The notes: generated from the sequence alone by a model not told the origin. DNA of 64,000 nt from Suillus spraguei (GCA_016800925.1 JABCPU010000005.1:124001-188000); one strand, 5' to 3'; positions 44,300 to 57,800 are shown, numbered from the stretch's first letter. Program-made: numbers and translations.

Positions 44300-46154
44300 T
44301 CATGGAAAATATGGTGTTAAAAAACTGACATATGTCCCTGGAAAGCGAACACGTCAGTGATTACCTCGAGTGGCGGCGAACAAAACGCGTACCTTCGTAA
44401 GTATTCACAACTTGTAAATTTGCAACATGTCTACCGACATGGTACCTTTAAACATCAGCTTAGCACATGTATGATAATCGCATAATACCATAGACCTACT
44501 CATCCGATGCTGCATTTCCTCCGAGAATATCCAAAATGACTCGGGAGTGCTGGAGGGCCTTTCCACAGTTGTTACGCTTTACCATACTGACCATTTCGGG
44601 GGCCAGTTTGTTTGCGTCCTTCAGTCTGCCAACCTGAAGGCTGGCCTGCAAGCCAAGAGCTGCTTCAGTTTGTGCGTCTACAAGTTTCTTCTGGATGAGT
44701 TGGAAAGATGCCAGCGGTCGTTTGAACTGCTTGCGCTCAAGTGCATATGCAAGAGTTTTTTGGATACAATCCTCAAGAGCTCCCATTACACCCCATGAAA
44801 TGCCATACCGGGCACTATTCAGACAGGAGAAAGGTGCGCTAAGGCCTTGTCCGTGTGGGAGCAAGGCATCATGGCCTACTCTAACAGAGTCCATGAAGAT
44901 CGAACCGGTTAACGACGCCCGAAGTGCAACCTTGTTCTTGATGGCTGGTGCATCCAAACCTTTCATACCCTGTCAATCGTGTGGGAGTGAGATAAACGAG
45001 TAGAATAAGAAATGCGGAGCTTGCCTTCTCGAGAACGAAACCTCGGACCTTGCCATCCCATTTGCAGCGTGCCCAGACGACAAAAATGTCACTTTTTCGT
45101 CAGCAGATCAGTAGAAAGTATGGAACTTGAACAACGGAACCTACGCGACGGGTGCATTTGATATCCAAGTCTTGCTTCCATTGAGAACAAAGCCACCATC
45201 AATTTCTTCAGCAGTTGTCTCCATGCCAGCTGGGTCGGAACCATGATTTGCTTCAGTCAGTCCCTGTTTACATTGTTACTGTGAACTCAAAATCTCGTGT
45301 GCTGTGATTTCATACAAAACAGCCAACGATTTCTCCCTTGGCTGTATAGTGTAAGCGCTAGTTCTCGATCGTAGTTAGAAACCCCACCTAACCGAGGAAT
45401 ATACCTTTCCTTTTGTGCCTCAGTACCAAACTCGTTGATGGGGTGCATAACAAGTGATGATTGGACAGACGCTGTCGACCGGTAGCCAGAATCAACGCTA
45501 GCATGCATGTACATAAGTAAGTTAATGATGAAGGGGAAAGCTCCGGTACAAACCGCTCGATTTCTCTAGCAATGAGGCCATAAGCCACATTGCTCGCTCC
45601 AGCGCAGCCGTAACCCTGAATGGTTGGTCCAAGCAGTCCTAATTTACCCATTTCAGGGAGGATGTCATGATTGAACTCTGTACGCCATGATGAGGTAATG
45701 AATAGAGGACAGACAACATATATTACTTTCCGTCCGATAGCCCTCCAGCACACGGGGAGCGAGATTCTCCTAACAGACGGATCATTACACGGCGTTCTGA
45801 ATGGAGACAAGACGGACTTACTTGACAATACTCCCGAGCAGTGTCACTGTGTCAGTAGTATAAGTTTGACGCCGCATAAAGTGCAACAGCTAAAACGTAC
45901 CGTATAGCAATTTCCTCTTCGGTAAGTAGAGATTCCAAGTTCAACGGATCCTGACGAGAAGTAGTCTAGGATGACCTGGTCATTATTGAATGCGAATTGG
46001 ACCTACTTCATGGTTATATTTCACGTATCCTGACGCTACCGGGCCGATATAAGTTCCCCGTAGCCTAAAAAATATTGCTGAACTAACCTGCGCGACTGCC
46101 GTTGTGCATAAACGGGGACCTATAAAGATATCCCAGTCGCCGGATGGAAACCAT
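44300..46154 (-). CDS. glutaryl-CoA dehydrogenase, mitochondrial, with atypical last exon
   Basis: Thirteen exons: 46088-46154, 46007-46035, 45901-45950, 45822-45846, 45727-45769, 45554-45677, 45388-45497, 45316-45341, 45145-45263, 45025-45091, 44500-44969, 44393-44445 and 44300-44337. They total 407 codons in phase. An Arg-rich presequence ([20 protein letters not shown]) precedes [86 protein letters not shown] and [20 protein letters not shown]. This is the acyl-CoA dehydrogenase fold of the enzyme that turns glutaryl-CoA into crotonyl-CoA in lysine and tryptophan breakdown. The catalytic Glu in VVNTYEGT is present, but after GT the sequence becomes [10 protein letters not shown] and stops, whereas the family continues for about 18 conserved residues. 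The intron at 44970-45024 is GC-AG. Confidence 0.88.
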
Positions 46155-46777
46155 ACGCGCAGAGAACAAGGTTGTCATTCTTGGTATTGTTTCTATAATT
46201 CTCAATGCTTGTAACAGAGATGCGGAAGACGGTCCGCCGAAAGTCCAGAGCTTTGATCAACAAAAAGACGTGTGGGATGAGTTGTGGGGAAGTGACAAAC
46301 TGGAGCGGAGTAATACTCATTGCCGGCTACCGCCGTACCAGAATAACTGGATCCGACTCGGAGCAAGGCACCTATGTGCAACTGAAACATTGATTTTTTT
46401 TCTTTTGATAAGATTTAGCGCTTAGCCCCGTTTGTCGCATTCATGTTTCCCAAGATATTTTGCAATCATCTCTTGATGATCAACTATGATACTGCACCCA
46501 GGTTTTCATGATCTCTTCTATTACCACGCTTTGAGCTATCCCACCGATAATATCGAGAGGATAACATCTTATTTTCACACCCTCACTCTGAGATGGCGTT
46601 ATACATGCACTGTACTGTGTTTCAGCGTTTTGCTCATCAGCCTAGCGCGGTTCTTTCGGGCATGCATTCAGTTCTTGTAGCCACATTAGATGCATGTAAT
46701 TAAGGAATGTGGACGGCTCACCGCCGCTACGATTCGAGAACAGTGTATGCAGAAAAGTTCTATATTGGCAGTATAGA
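46155..46777. other. spacer
   Basis: Contains the promoter side of the dehydrogenase gene and the 3' side of the next minus-strand gene; no feature recognised. Confidence 0.3.
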
Positions 46778-48253
46778 TCAGAACCACTTCCCAACCAAGT
46801 TCCACAACTTTTCCTTCGCGGGGGAGGTCTGGCTCTCGCTCAATGGTTTGTCCCCTGTCTTTGGCATGACTGGCACGACTTCAAACTCGGAGCCATCCGG
46901 AGCATCGCCTGGCAATTCCGCATCGACTTGAGACTCCTTCAAAAAAGCCTCGACACTCTCCTTTAGTGTCTCTGGATTTAGATTTTCGAGGTCAGCAGAT
47001 TCGGCTTCTCTGGCACGCAGTGCAACCTGCTGCAGGACCTGTTCGCGAGCTTGGATACGAGCCTGTTCGAGCAAACGTTCTTTGCGCGAAACCTTAGGCA
47101 TCGAAGAGTGCAAAGTCTTGGGCATTGTGCGCCTCTTGAGAGTCATGGCGCCAGGTGGCGGCGGAGCCGAATTCGTTGGTTGTGGTGTCGATAGTGGTAC
47201 CCAGGAATCCACCTCGCGTCTAGTCTTCCTTCGACTTCTTTGAGACAGCTTTATTGATGTCGATGAATCACTAGGCGGTTCCGAATCCACCGTCATGCCT
47301 TCTTGAGTATCTGCTTGTACTTCCGCTTTGGCTGCAGCCTCCATCTGTGCAAACGAAGGGTCGGGTCGCTCAAGGATTTGACTCCACTTGTTCAGCGCAA
47401 TACGCATTTGCTCGTGATCTGGAGTAGGCGGCGGTTCATCGGATGGTGAAGTGAAGGGGGATGATGTATAAAGAGGCTTCAGAGGATGGAAACCTCCCCA
47501 CTCATAGAAGTTGTGTCCTATTGCAACCCTTCTGCCCTTCGTGATGTTTAATGGAGTGCTGTCTCCATTAAAACGCAAGTCACTCGCTGTCCACATTGTG
47601 AGCACACAAGTGATATGAGAAGGAGTAGGGGTATACATACCAGCTCGCTTAACAGTGAGCTCAATCAATCTCGGTTGAGTTGAAGGGCCTTCAGCAGAGT
47701 ATGTTGGGGAGCTGGAAAAATCTACATCCTTCGCGTCAAATAGACCTTGAAGGTGAGCAAGCCCCGGGCCCCCTTCAGGGATAGTAGGATCTTGCGTTGC
47801 AGCCGGGACATTCACGGTGATGCCATCCTCTGGAATGAGGTTCATTGAGTCCTCCGACTGAAATGCAGCCCAACACAACGTCTGATAATCGGAAGTCACT
47901 TCTCCATCCTAATAGCGCTTTAGCAAACTAAATTGTGAAAACCACCGCACTGCACATACCCGTATGAACCGGTATTCACGTATACTCCCAAATTTGCGCT
48001 CTACTCCACGAATAACAGCGAACGCGTCAACCATCCCACCTGCGAGCCTTTTGGTCGCGCGGATGGCAATTGTACGCCGAGCGGAGCTGACAGTGTCTTC
48101 CTCATCCTCGTCCTCAAGGTGGAATCGCCTTGACCACGGAGGAGTCACTATTGAAGCCACACGTTTGCCTTCTTTATCAGTATCAACGGCCGCATATGCT
48201 CTCCGCTGAAATGCATGATAGCCAGTCTGTCGCCCAGCTCTCAGAACAAACAT
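46778..48253 (-). CDS. conserved hypothetical protein, probably mitochondrial
   Basis: Exons 47960-48253, 47641-47908 and 46778-47586 give 457 codons in phase (456 aa). I cannot name the family. The N-terminus MFVLRAGRQTGYHAFQRRAY is Arg-rich with few acids, like a mitochondrial targeting sequence. A conserved-looking block follows: ATKRLAGGMVDAFAVIRGVE and KFGSIREYRFIR, then DYQTLCWAAFQ. The middle is Pro/Ser-rich, and the last 130 residues hold a basic region and a helix rich in Glu, Gln and Arg (ERLLEQARIQAREQVLQQVA) predicted to form a coiled coil. It may be a mitochondrial ribosome- or translation-related factor specific to fungi, but this is a guess from composition only. The second intron is 54 nt with no stop, so reading through it would also stay open. 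Confidence 0.75.
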
Positions 48254-50012
48254 TCGGATTGCACAGCCACTCACTGCAACGCCGAGTAAAATGGATTATC
48301 TAAGGCTGCACTCCAACTTTTTTTAATGTGGGACAGCATCCACACATATTCTGCATCTCGACTTTGGGAGGACGGAAAGACTATATGTATTTAAATACAT
48401 CTTTTCGCCGTCCTCCATCGTTTGTATATCTTTTACACAGCATGCAGCCCACTAGCGTTGGTACAATGCAAACGTAATTCAAGTACCCTCGACTATCAAG
48501 ACAACTCTACCTAACGAGTCGTTGAAGCCTAACCGAGGCCGTCTTAGTTCAACGGAGCAGTGGGCTGGAGATGCTGCAAATCATATTTTGGTCTGTGGTG
48601 CAGTCAAAGGTAAATTTACTGTCTATCAAGGCGCCGCGGATGTCAACTGATCTCTATTCAGGTGCCGGATCAACATTGCGTTTCCGTTGGATTATTCTTT
48701 GAGGTTCTATCAGGCCTCGGACCAGTGTAGAACCGATGAATATCGTTATACAGGTGGGCATCATACTAAAAACTTTTTCATGATGATTCCACTTGCCGCC
48801 CCAGTCGTAGCTCATATGAGCATTGACGAACGGCAGAGCATATAGCCAAACACTGCACCGCTAATTTTATTGCTCCCACTTTTTTTACACCAATCTGAGG
48901 CTTACGGCTTATCTCACAGGATTACATTTACCATGATAACCTGATGATGAACATATGAATTCATTGTGCCGTCGGCGTGGGAGCCACAGGCTGCAATTGT
49001 AGTGAGCCTCCGCCGAAGAAAGAAAACCGAGAATTCAATTAAGCGTCTCCTGTGCCGTAGCTGTTAATCCTGAGGCCTCAGATCTTAACGACAAAGGTAC
49101 ACTGCCTTGTTTCTCTTTTCTCATGTTCATTTAGTGTCTTCATTTTATGAATGGTCATAACTATTGACCGGCCGACTCTCAACACCGAGGGCATCTTTAT
49201 TTATCCCAGGATGGCTGATAACTAGGACAATTTGTTAATCAACTGAAATTTATTATATGATTCAGATCTGTTCAAGGGCAGCAAGATCGTGTGCAGTGCG
49301 CTCATCCCTGAAGCTTCTATTTCTGTCTTCATGTCAACCAAAAATATTTCCCCACCGCGGCTGGCAGAGACTCGGGCCAAATGGCGTCCGAAAAATCGGT
49401 GACTTGGCAGTTTCCCCTATCAGGTGGATTGGATTGAAAGCATGCAGTCCTGACTTTGAGAATCAATCATTGAATCAACTTGTCTGATTCTTTCACTGTA
49501 TCAGACTGGCACTACCCGTCAATTCCCGCTTGACAATGATTCTCAGTTGGCTTTTATGATGTACCTTAACTAACCATTTCCACACGTTTATAGGCAAGAT
49601 ATTTTGATTTCACAGGTGGCATCCACTTGACACGATTTATTCTCACATGCCCGACGAGCTTGGTCCCAAAGCTTGTGGCATCCTTGTCACTCACCATGCC
49701 GTATCATATCTGCCCGCACTCCCAGCTTCACCCAAACTCTCGACGGATTATACTTTGACTTGTAGTATTTGATCTCTGCGGGCGTCATGAGTATAGGTTT
49801 CACAAACACTGGGGGACCTCCCCTTGGCTAACGGAATCGATTGCCCCTCTAGTATGCCCTTTGATTTTCTGTATGCATTTTTCGGTACACAATACCTTTG
49901 TTCTACGTCCAGATTACTACTACTCGTAGCATTCTTCTTGACTCGACCCTTTCCACATCACTGTGCTACCCTCCAGCTTCAGTATTCCCTAACAATATTC
50001 TCTTTTTCGATA
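48254..50012. other. gene-free stretch with one large palindrome
   Basis: Apart from the palindrome at 48366-48418, listed separately, no gene, RNA or repeat was recognised. Confidence 0.3.
48366..48418. repeat. long near-perfect palindrome
   Basis: GGGAGGACGGAAAGAC and its partner TCTTTTCGCCGTCCTCC surround the perfect 16-bp core ATGTATTTAAATACAT. The whole would form a stem of about 24 bp with two small bulges and almost no loop. It lies 110 bp upstream of the ATG of the minus-strand gene at 48253. Confidence 0.65.
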
Positions 50013-50789
50013 TCAGAGACTTGACACTGTTGACAGCACTTTCCCTGGCACTGACAAGTCTTCTCGCTTTTGTGATGTCGAGATCCCTTTGCACGACTGT
50101 ATAATCGGGCTGTCTGCTTTCCTTCCTTCTGCATTATTGATATCGTCTAAGGCAGTTCGGGCCGAGGTGCTTCCGCTCGTCGCCGATTCAGAACTTTGAG
50201 TCAGGTCGTTTAGCTCTTGCCGTAGGCTTGCCAACATATCGTCGAGCCTTGTAAGCGTTGAAATGCATTCTTCCATTTCTTCGACTCCCTTGAATGTACG
50301 ACATACTTCACTGGCGCAGGTCTCGATGTGAGCGAATCGAGCTGGTCCTAGAAGGGTTCCGCCAAACCTAGGAATCGACGAATAAATTCCCCCATAATCG
50401 TCCGACATAGAAGCTGAAACTCACCATCGGCTAACGATGACGACAGCGTCAAGTACACCCTCGTGTTGCATAACCCTCGACACTTTGCTCCCAGCCCATT
50501 GTTCCCCATCGTCATCATATCCCGCTTTAACCTCGAAGTCATCAGGGCCCCCGAGGCCTGACTTGCCATGTTTCAACACCATGCATCTCCAGGCAGATAT
50601 CTCGTAGGCTTTCTTCCCAGCGTGAACGACGTTTCGGTGATGGGAGATAGCAGCTTTGGCTTCTTCGGGTGTGCTAGCGCGATACACGCTGCCCACGAAT
50701 GCAGACCCACGGTCACGAATCTCTTGTGAGGTAGCCAAACATTTGGGAGCAGGGCGGTCGACCTTGACATATGAATGCAGGTTAGACAT
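50013..50789 (-). CDS. UPF0029 (IMPACT/YIH1 N-domain-like) protein
   Basis: Two exons (50425-50789 and 50013-50367) give 240 codons in phase (239 aa). The UPF0029 fold is clear: EIRDRGSAFVGSVYRASTPE, AYEISAWRCMVLKHGKSGLG, GYDDDGEQWAGSKVSRVMQH, GVLDAVVIVSRW and FGGTLLGPARFAHIETCA. The DDDGE and RWxGG..LGPxRF motifs are the family hallmarks. In yeast Yih1 and mammalian IMPACT the domain follows an RWD domain and dampens Gcn2 activation; here no RWD domain precedes it. The C-terminal 110 residues are predicted helical (EEMEECISTLTRLDDMLASL) and otherwise unremarkable. Function by homology only. Confidence 0.85.
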
Positions 50790-51185
50790 GCAGCAGGTTC
50801 AAGATGACGGCGACGTCAAATGAACAGGCAAGCAGGTTTGCTCGATTATTAGTACTACAGTTAATAGCAGTTAGAAAGTTCGCGTACACAGGTTGTAGGT
50901 AAGATAAATGCAACAAGTACAGTAAAGAAAATACTAGTCGCTATTCGGTGGGCTCCTCCCACCCTCACGGTACTATATATGCAGTAAGCCTGTCTGCCCA
51001 AGCAACCATTGCACTTGCGTTGTTCTAGTCCAAGTCCGGATGATATATGCGTAATCAAGATAAAAATGAGGTGACAGATAACGACGACGTGAAAGATTGA
51101 AAAGGGAGTGAGCTCAATCGTAGCGCACATTATATTGAATGAATGGTGGTACTGGCGTAAGATAGTTCATGAAAGTTTGGGTAGA
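50790..51185. other. spacer
   Basis: Upstream of the UPF0029 gene and downstream of the CSC1-like gene; nothing recognised. Confidence 0.3.
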
Positions 51186-54100
51186 TCACCCTTGGTAGGC
51201 ACCTCGTCCAGACATATTTTGTGAGGGGTCGCGTGAGTGAGTCGAGGATGGGCGATGGGGAGGATACGGGCGATGTAGCGGTGCTTCCCTATAGCCTTCT
51301 GTCGGACTCCGGTGCATCCCGGCATGAGGAGGATATTGCATTTGAGGGAGCGTTGCCATTGGCGCAGGCGACCCATATCTAGATGGCGGGGTTATCTGAT
51401 CTGGAGAGTCGTGCCCATGAAGTGGAGACGGCGGCGGTTGCTGCCGAGCATCGAAGTATCCATATGATTGATGATCAGTCAGAAGAGGTAACTGATCCAC
51501 GCTCTGGTTCATGCGCGTTAACTCTATATCGTTTGAAGATTGCGATGGACCCTGGGCGAGGTAACGGTCGAAAGCGGGAGGCGCGGGTGACGCACGGCCT
51601 CCACCAATTGAACCCGCATATTGACGAACCTTCTGATGGTAAAGCGAAGCGTTGTCGGAGCTACCCGCATTGCCCAAAATCGCAGTCGATGTAATGGACC
51701 GTTGATCCCAGTCCAGTTCGCCTCGATCGCGCCGGTAAAGGGCAGGATCATACTCCAAATCGCGCTGAAAGAGAACATTCAGTATTTCGTTCAGAGACAT
51801 AGACAAGAAATACTCACCTGTTCGACAGCGGCAATCTTCAGGCCACCCTCGATGACTTGAGCGTCCAATTTTTGACCACCATATTCATCCAGCTTGGCCT
51901 TGTCACTACCAATCTTTCCCTTGTAGACCTCCCCAAGGAGTGGCATCATCTTTGCATGAAGCATCGGAGTAAACAAGTCTGCGTGAAGCGCAGGGTGACC
52001 AAAGCGCTTCTCCAATCCCCTGCCAGAAGCATCTAACGTCGAGGAGTGCACTTGGGCTTCACGAAGCTCGGTCTCCGAGGGCATGTAGTACACGAAATTA
52101 TTGTAGAAAGCTCGGTCAAGCTGAAACTTGAACACGACGATAAACAAGATTGGGGGGACGGTGGTGAGCCACATGAAGGACTTGAAGCCGTATTGGAGGC
52201 CGATGGCTGCAATAAGGTAAGTCGGCAGCCTCTGATGGTTAGAATGACTTACTCAGGGCCATCAATAGTTGCATGAGAATCACAGAGACGAGCATCCGGT
52301 TAATAATCATGTTCCAGAGCCGCTGCGCCTGGGTTAGCAACTTGAATAACAAGTTGAGAACAAACAACCCACTCCTCCCGACTCGACCTTCGTCATGAAG
52401 ACGAACATAAGTTGATACTTGTACACCCATGAACCTATCCAGAACACAATAGCACCAGCAAGTACGACCAATGGCGCTAGAGGAGCAAAGACCAAGGCAA
52501 CGGTGGCCATGAAGAGCTGCGAAATGTGAATGGGCGTCAGGTCAGATCGCCGAACTTAACTCACGATATTCGCGCTATTGGTGAAAGCATTGGCATCGAG
52601 AAGGGGATGTCAAAATGAGGCACGTACTAGTAAATAGCATACTCGAACTCTGGTGGCTGTGTCCATTCTCTGATATCACGGGGTGTGCGACCGAAGACAC
52701 TGAGATCTTGTGTCAGCGCGTGCGACACGGATAATAATAAGAATAAACAAACTGGGTCTTGAATGACGTCCAGAGAAGATTCAGGATCTGCGCCAGATCG
52801 AAGATAACCAAGAAACCACGGAGTCTATCATGGTAACATGCGTAAGCATATCTGCATGTGAAACACAAGCTTACGGGAAGTATGTCAACCAGTACGATGA
52901 CTGATTAATATACGTTTGGTTGATCGTATTCGGCAAGGCTACAAAAATTGAATAGAATCCATGATGTATGACGGGGTGACCCACTGTGCAAGTTGTCGAT
53001 AATATCCTGAAAACTGGTGTGTTCGCCAACTTCCATTACAATTTGTTCGGCAGCAACTGTAAAATGGGTATCAGTATTATAGAACGACTGATGACAAGAA
53101 TAATTTCTGACTGAATCCAACGCCAATGAGAGTAAAGATAATCAACTGGGAGATAACAAGGAAAGCAAAGTAGCGTGCAACGACAGCACGATCAAGTCTG
53201 CCATAAATCCATCAGAACCAGGTAACGATGAGCAGCGAGAAAATGAGCTTACCGACTGTGAGTGAGGGCACCTTGAAATTTACTTAACCAACGCATGGCA
53301 ATGGGAAGAAAAAAACCAAAAAGCGCCGAAATGGCAGGAGGTGAGACACCAGAAATAAAAGCAAATGATCCTGGGGATGCAGCTGCCCACTTTGAGAGGA
53401 AACCCACGTAGGCAGATATCTGCAGAGAAATCTTTCAATTGACCGAATACTAAACAAAACATAAGAATCGTACTGAGCTCAAGTTGGCCAAGATAGAGAT
53501 GATGAATAGGGGAATGGTGTTGAAGAAACAAAATAACACCAAGAACAAAGAACCGATCAATTTATTGCCGACGAGTTCGGAAGTCGACTTGTTGAAATTT
53601 GCCCATATCTACGGAATATTCAGTGAATATTTAGGGGCCAGTGTTCAAATACCGCACAATGTCTTTAGGGTTCGGCGCAAGAGCGATGTCGGTACCTTTC
53701 GGGTGCTTCTTTCGAAGCAAGTTGGCAACAATGTGAGCATACGGAACCGCCGCCATAGATGCAAAACCGTAGTTCTCTGCTTTGCGGGAATCAATCTTCT
53801 GACGATAATCCTCAATTGCTTGCTCTGTGCGTTTCAGCTTTGCGCTGGTTATCATTAGCAATATCGCAACAAACAGGGCACGGGTACTTACGTATAGAAG
53901 TCTATTGCATCCTTTTTGGTACCACCCATGCCCATGAATCCACCTATCCGAATTGTGGGACGCTCTTTCGCTATTTTGCCGTCCTTGAGGTATGTCACGA
54001 GAACCTGCTCGAGTTCGCGAACGGCAGTGTTATGATATTCGATCAGCTCGGGTAGCCGTCCGACTCTACGACTAATATGCACCGAGCTAGTAGGGTATGG

Positions 54101-54870
54101 GACTTGAACGCTTTCAAAGATGGCACGGATGCCCACGTCAGTTTGGTATTTTTTGGGTACATGCATGACCACAAGTGTCCGCGCATAAAAGGATTGCATA
54201 TATTCGGGAGAGCGAAACCATTGCTGCCGGAGACGAAGTATTTCTTTCCAGTGCCGCCATACGAAAAACATGACGAGCGCTGAGATCACGTAGGAGACCA
54301 CGACATGCGCAAAGAGGAAAGAACCCTTCACATCCCGGATAGTCAACATCGAAAGAACATTCCGGTCCGCAGAAGAAACGTTCTTGAGGTTGTAGGATAC
54401 ATTGATAGGGATAAGAATGGCGCAGCACGTAAAAGCGATGGCCGAGTAAAGTGATCGTATCATGCGATTGAATCTGAGAAAGGTGACAGCATCCAATCCA
54501 AGCTTGTCGACAAGCTCGGGTTCCTTGGTGCGTATGAGAGGTGGCAGCCATCCAAAAAGGGAGTCAGATATCCGCGGCGGCTGCTTGTTACCGACATGAT
54601 ACTTGACTTTGGGTTCGTAGATGACCTGTGTGACATGTATATTGTATGTAGGATATAGCTATGCAATATGGAGATGTACCTTGTTCTTAGGTCGCAATAC
54701 GTTAAATACCACAATGGTAACGGTCTGGAAGGGATGAGCAGGATTCCGAGAGAGCCTATATAACTTACAGAAATTATGGACATCAGAGCTACTTGAGAGC
54801 CTACTGCAGCTGGCGTGATCGTCCTGGAGTTCCCCACATTTTCGTTGATAATGTCACCAATATTGGCCAT
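51186..54870 (-). CDS. CSC1/OSCA-like (DUF221/RSN1_7TM) membrane channel
   Basis: The gene has many exons. Supported ones are 54769-54870, 54680-54724, 53892-54625, 53658-53844, 53474-53608 and 53253-53419, followed by about eight shorter ones down to 51186. The N-terminal extracellular-tail helices come first (VALMSIIS/TVTIVVFNVLRPKNK), then the cytosolic loop with VVMHVPKKYQTDVGIRAIFE and RIGGFMGMGGTKKDAIDFYT. A basic linker and the 7TM core follow: FLVLFCFFNTIPLFIISILA, SGVSPPAISALFGFFLPIAM, FLVISQLIIFTLIGVGF, NTINQTYINQSSYWLTYFPL, FLVIFDLAQILNLLWTSFKT and ATVALVFAPLAPLVVLAGAI. The tail is 200 residues, Pro- and Ser-rich, and ends near NMSGRGAYQG. Relatives (yeast Csc1, plant OSCA) are osmosensitive calcium-permeable channels. 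No frame problem was seen in the parts traced. Confidence 0.88.
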
Positions 54871-57800
54871 GGTAGAGAGTGAAAAGAGTTTAGCAACTTA
54901 GCTATCGAGAAAGAATGTCAAGGGTCGGTCAGTTCAGTAGTGGAGCAGCTAGTAGTAACGCTAGATAGGTGCCGGTGTGGACGCTATTGTTCCAAATAAA
55001 CCTTTTTGAAACCAAACACAAGGATTGGTTGCTCTGCTCTTTGTTTCTACTGCAATTTTGCGCAAGCGCCTGCGAGGTCGTGGTGATGTCGTGTAGCCAG
55101 AAGGGGCCTGGACGTGGCTTGTAAATTTGTTCCTTGCACCTCCCCTACAACGGTTACGGCACACATTCCCATTTCCGTCTCACACCTTGAGGCTAGTGCA
55201 TGCGTCGTGCGACTTAGATTAGAAGCTCCATATCTGAGGTACTTAAATTCTTGAGAAATGGATGCCATGAGGTCTATAAACCCTCGATAACAACAGGCAT
55301 GTCTATTTTTTGTCATATCCCTAGTATCACTGCAGTCACTCCTTAAAGCTATCTTACTTGTAGGACTGGCAAGTCGACCACGACAACCTACCGGGCTACG
55401 CTGAGTCCGTGCTCAACAACTCAGAAAAATCCCAGGCCGTACTAAACCCAGCCAGATGACCATGTTTCCTTAGTTACGTCTGGTTCAAGTTTGGGGTCCA
55501 AACCAAGCTGAACATGCGGACATCGGTGAGTGAGTTTTTTATGGAGTCGGAATCGATTGTGATTGCAGTGCTATCTTACGATTCGGTGTGTGATGGCCGT
55601 CGGCGAACGCTTCCGAATATGAATACATCGCCCCGAACACCTATGATACGATTTTTACAGAGCAGTGCTAGTCCTATCATCACGGTACGCATTCAACTCT
55701 TCAACGAAAAGCAAGGTCGTGCGACTCGAATTGATAAATACTTCCAATCCGAGTTACATGATCGTGCTCTTCGTTAAGGGTTTCCTGTTGCCCAGACTGG
55801 GAAATTCTGCGAGGGCCAGTGCGTTTGCAGCACTTGAGAGAAGTAAACATTTAAAACTGCCAGTACTTCTGTTCTATCCCCGATGCAGCAGCGATCGTTC
55901 ATGCTGTAACTTATCAATGTTCTCTTCAGGAGTACTCCCTTTTTTCATTGTCTTCTCAGGAACTTCTGCTTCAAGTTACCCTTTCAGGGCTCTAACCCCA
56001 GCTGGATTCCCGCCATTGTATTGTTCCCTGCGGCATCCATTGCATTAACTGTCCGAAGCAGGAAAGCTTCCCCGCAGGCGGGCAAGGGTTGGACAGGGTC
56101 TCACGACGCTATGGGGAGGCTGATATGGAATCTTATCCTTTATACCTGTTTGCGCTATAATTTGCTAACTATTATTCTATGTTTGCACGAATATATCTTA
56201 TACCTCCAAGGTGATCCTTGTGTCAAGATGATGAGTCAGTCATTCCATGGTGAGCGAGATAACTTACTGGGTGATACGGATCCATTTCAATGGGTGTCTT
56301 GACCTTTGTATGCATTTGTATCACAAATATTTCTTCAGGACGTCCCTCCTGAACGAGCACTGAATGCCGGGCATCGCAGATGGCAACAGCCTTACGTTGA
56401 TCAACCGTTTGTTCAGCAATATCCGCGAATGCAGGTTACCTACATAGATATCGTGTTAGCACTGACTTCAGCGGCAGACCGAAAGCAAGACCAAGTCACT
56501 CACAACTTTGAAATGAGATAAAATCTGAGTTATTGGTAAGCCAGAGGTGACTCGAAGCAGATCGTGCATGTCAATCCTCTATGAACACAGCGATCGTGAT
56601 TATCAGCCCAGTCTCAACGATCATTTGATAAGCTTTGTGAACAATGACTTTGTGTACTTGGAACCCGTTTTCTCATTGCATTACACGAGCTGTAATTGGA
56701 GTGAGCATGATCTAACGAAAGCTATGAGTGGACTTTGTGCCAACATCAGATAATGGCCAACACCCAGCACACTCACCTTCGTAACTAACGCAGGAATAAC
56801 CATTGATTTCGTCGCAGCACAAATTTTCCAGCAGAAGAAACCGTGCGTTGGCGACAAAACTACGATGATCAACGCTCCGCTCTCTACTAAACCATTTGTA
56901 TCACTCACCAAGTCCAGTAAGTGACCGGAACGTGATATGACTACTACAAAGGGTCAGGAAATGACTGTCGCCCAATGCCGACCGCGATAACCCAAGATAG
57001 ATTAGATCCATGCTGAGCAGCACCAATCCAACAACCATAGGACGTGAAGACTGATGATTGTGTCCAGCAGCAAGATCACAGATACTTCTCTGGGCTTCAA
57101 TGCGCAGCAGTATAGACACGTTACCTAGAACTTTCGTCCATATTTGGTCTTTTGGCAATCGGCTGACTGGCATTTTCTAGTTTCAGACGGGAATACAGGT
57201 GTATCTAATAAGGGCCACGTACTACATTGCACCAAGAGGATACTCATGAGCATAAATCAGCGTGTTCGTAGTGGCATAGTCCAGGGCTCGAGTTCAAATA
57301 GCCAAGAACATCCCTCACGAATGGACCGTCGCTGTCGTTTATTAAACTTACATCGAGTACATAGAATCCAAGTGTGACGCTTACTCAAAAACGACAAAAA
57401 ACCTATGCTTGTTAAGTCTATCAATACCTGAAGTCTGAGAGCCCGTCATCAGCAATTCACAATTGGTTATTGCTAAAATATTATCTTCGGAATGAAAGGG
57501 GACCGAATCCTGAACGGACATTTGGCGTAATTGGCCACAGTCATCGGGGGGGGGGTACTATAAATATTCACAACATCATTGTCAAGGGCAAAAAATAGGA
57601 CGGTCCTACCAATGCAGGATAGCGAAGAGCATAGTGTGTCTGACAGCCATGCGACCCGAGACACAACCTGAACAATGAGAAAGGTAGGTCGAGTATGTGT
57701 CTGATCAAACATCATCCCCAAGGCGACGACTTGATGCGTATCATCATCTCCTGATGTGGCGCGGAGCATACTGGCGGATATAACTGGCCAGGCTGCCGGA

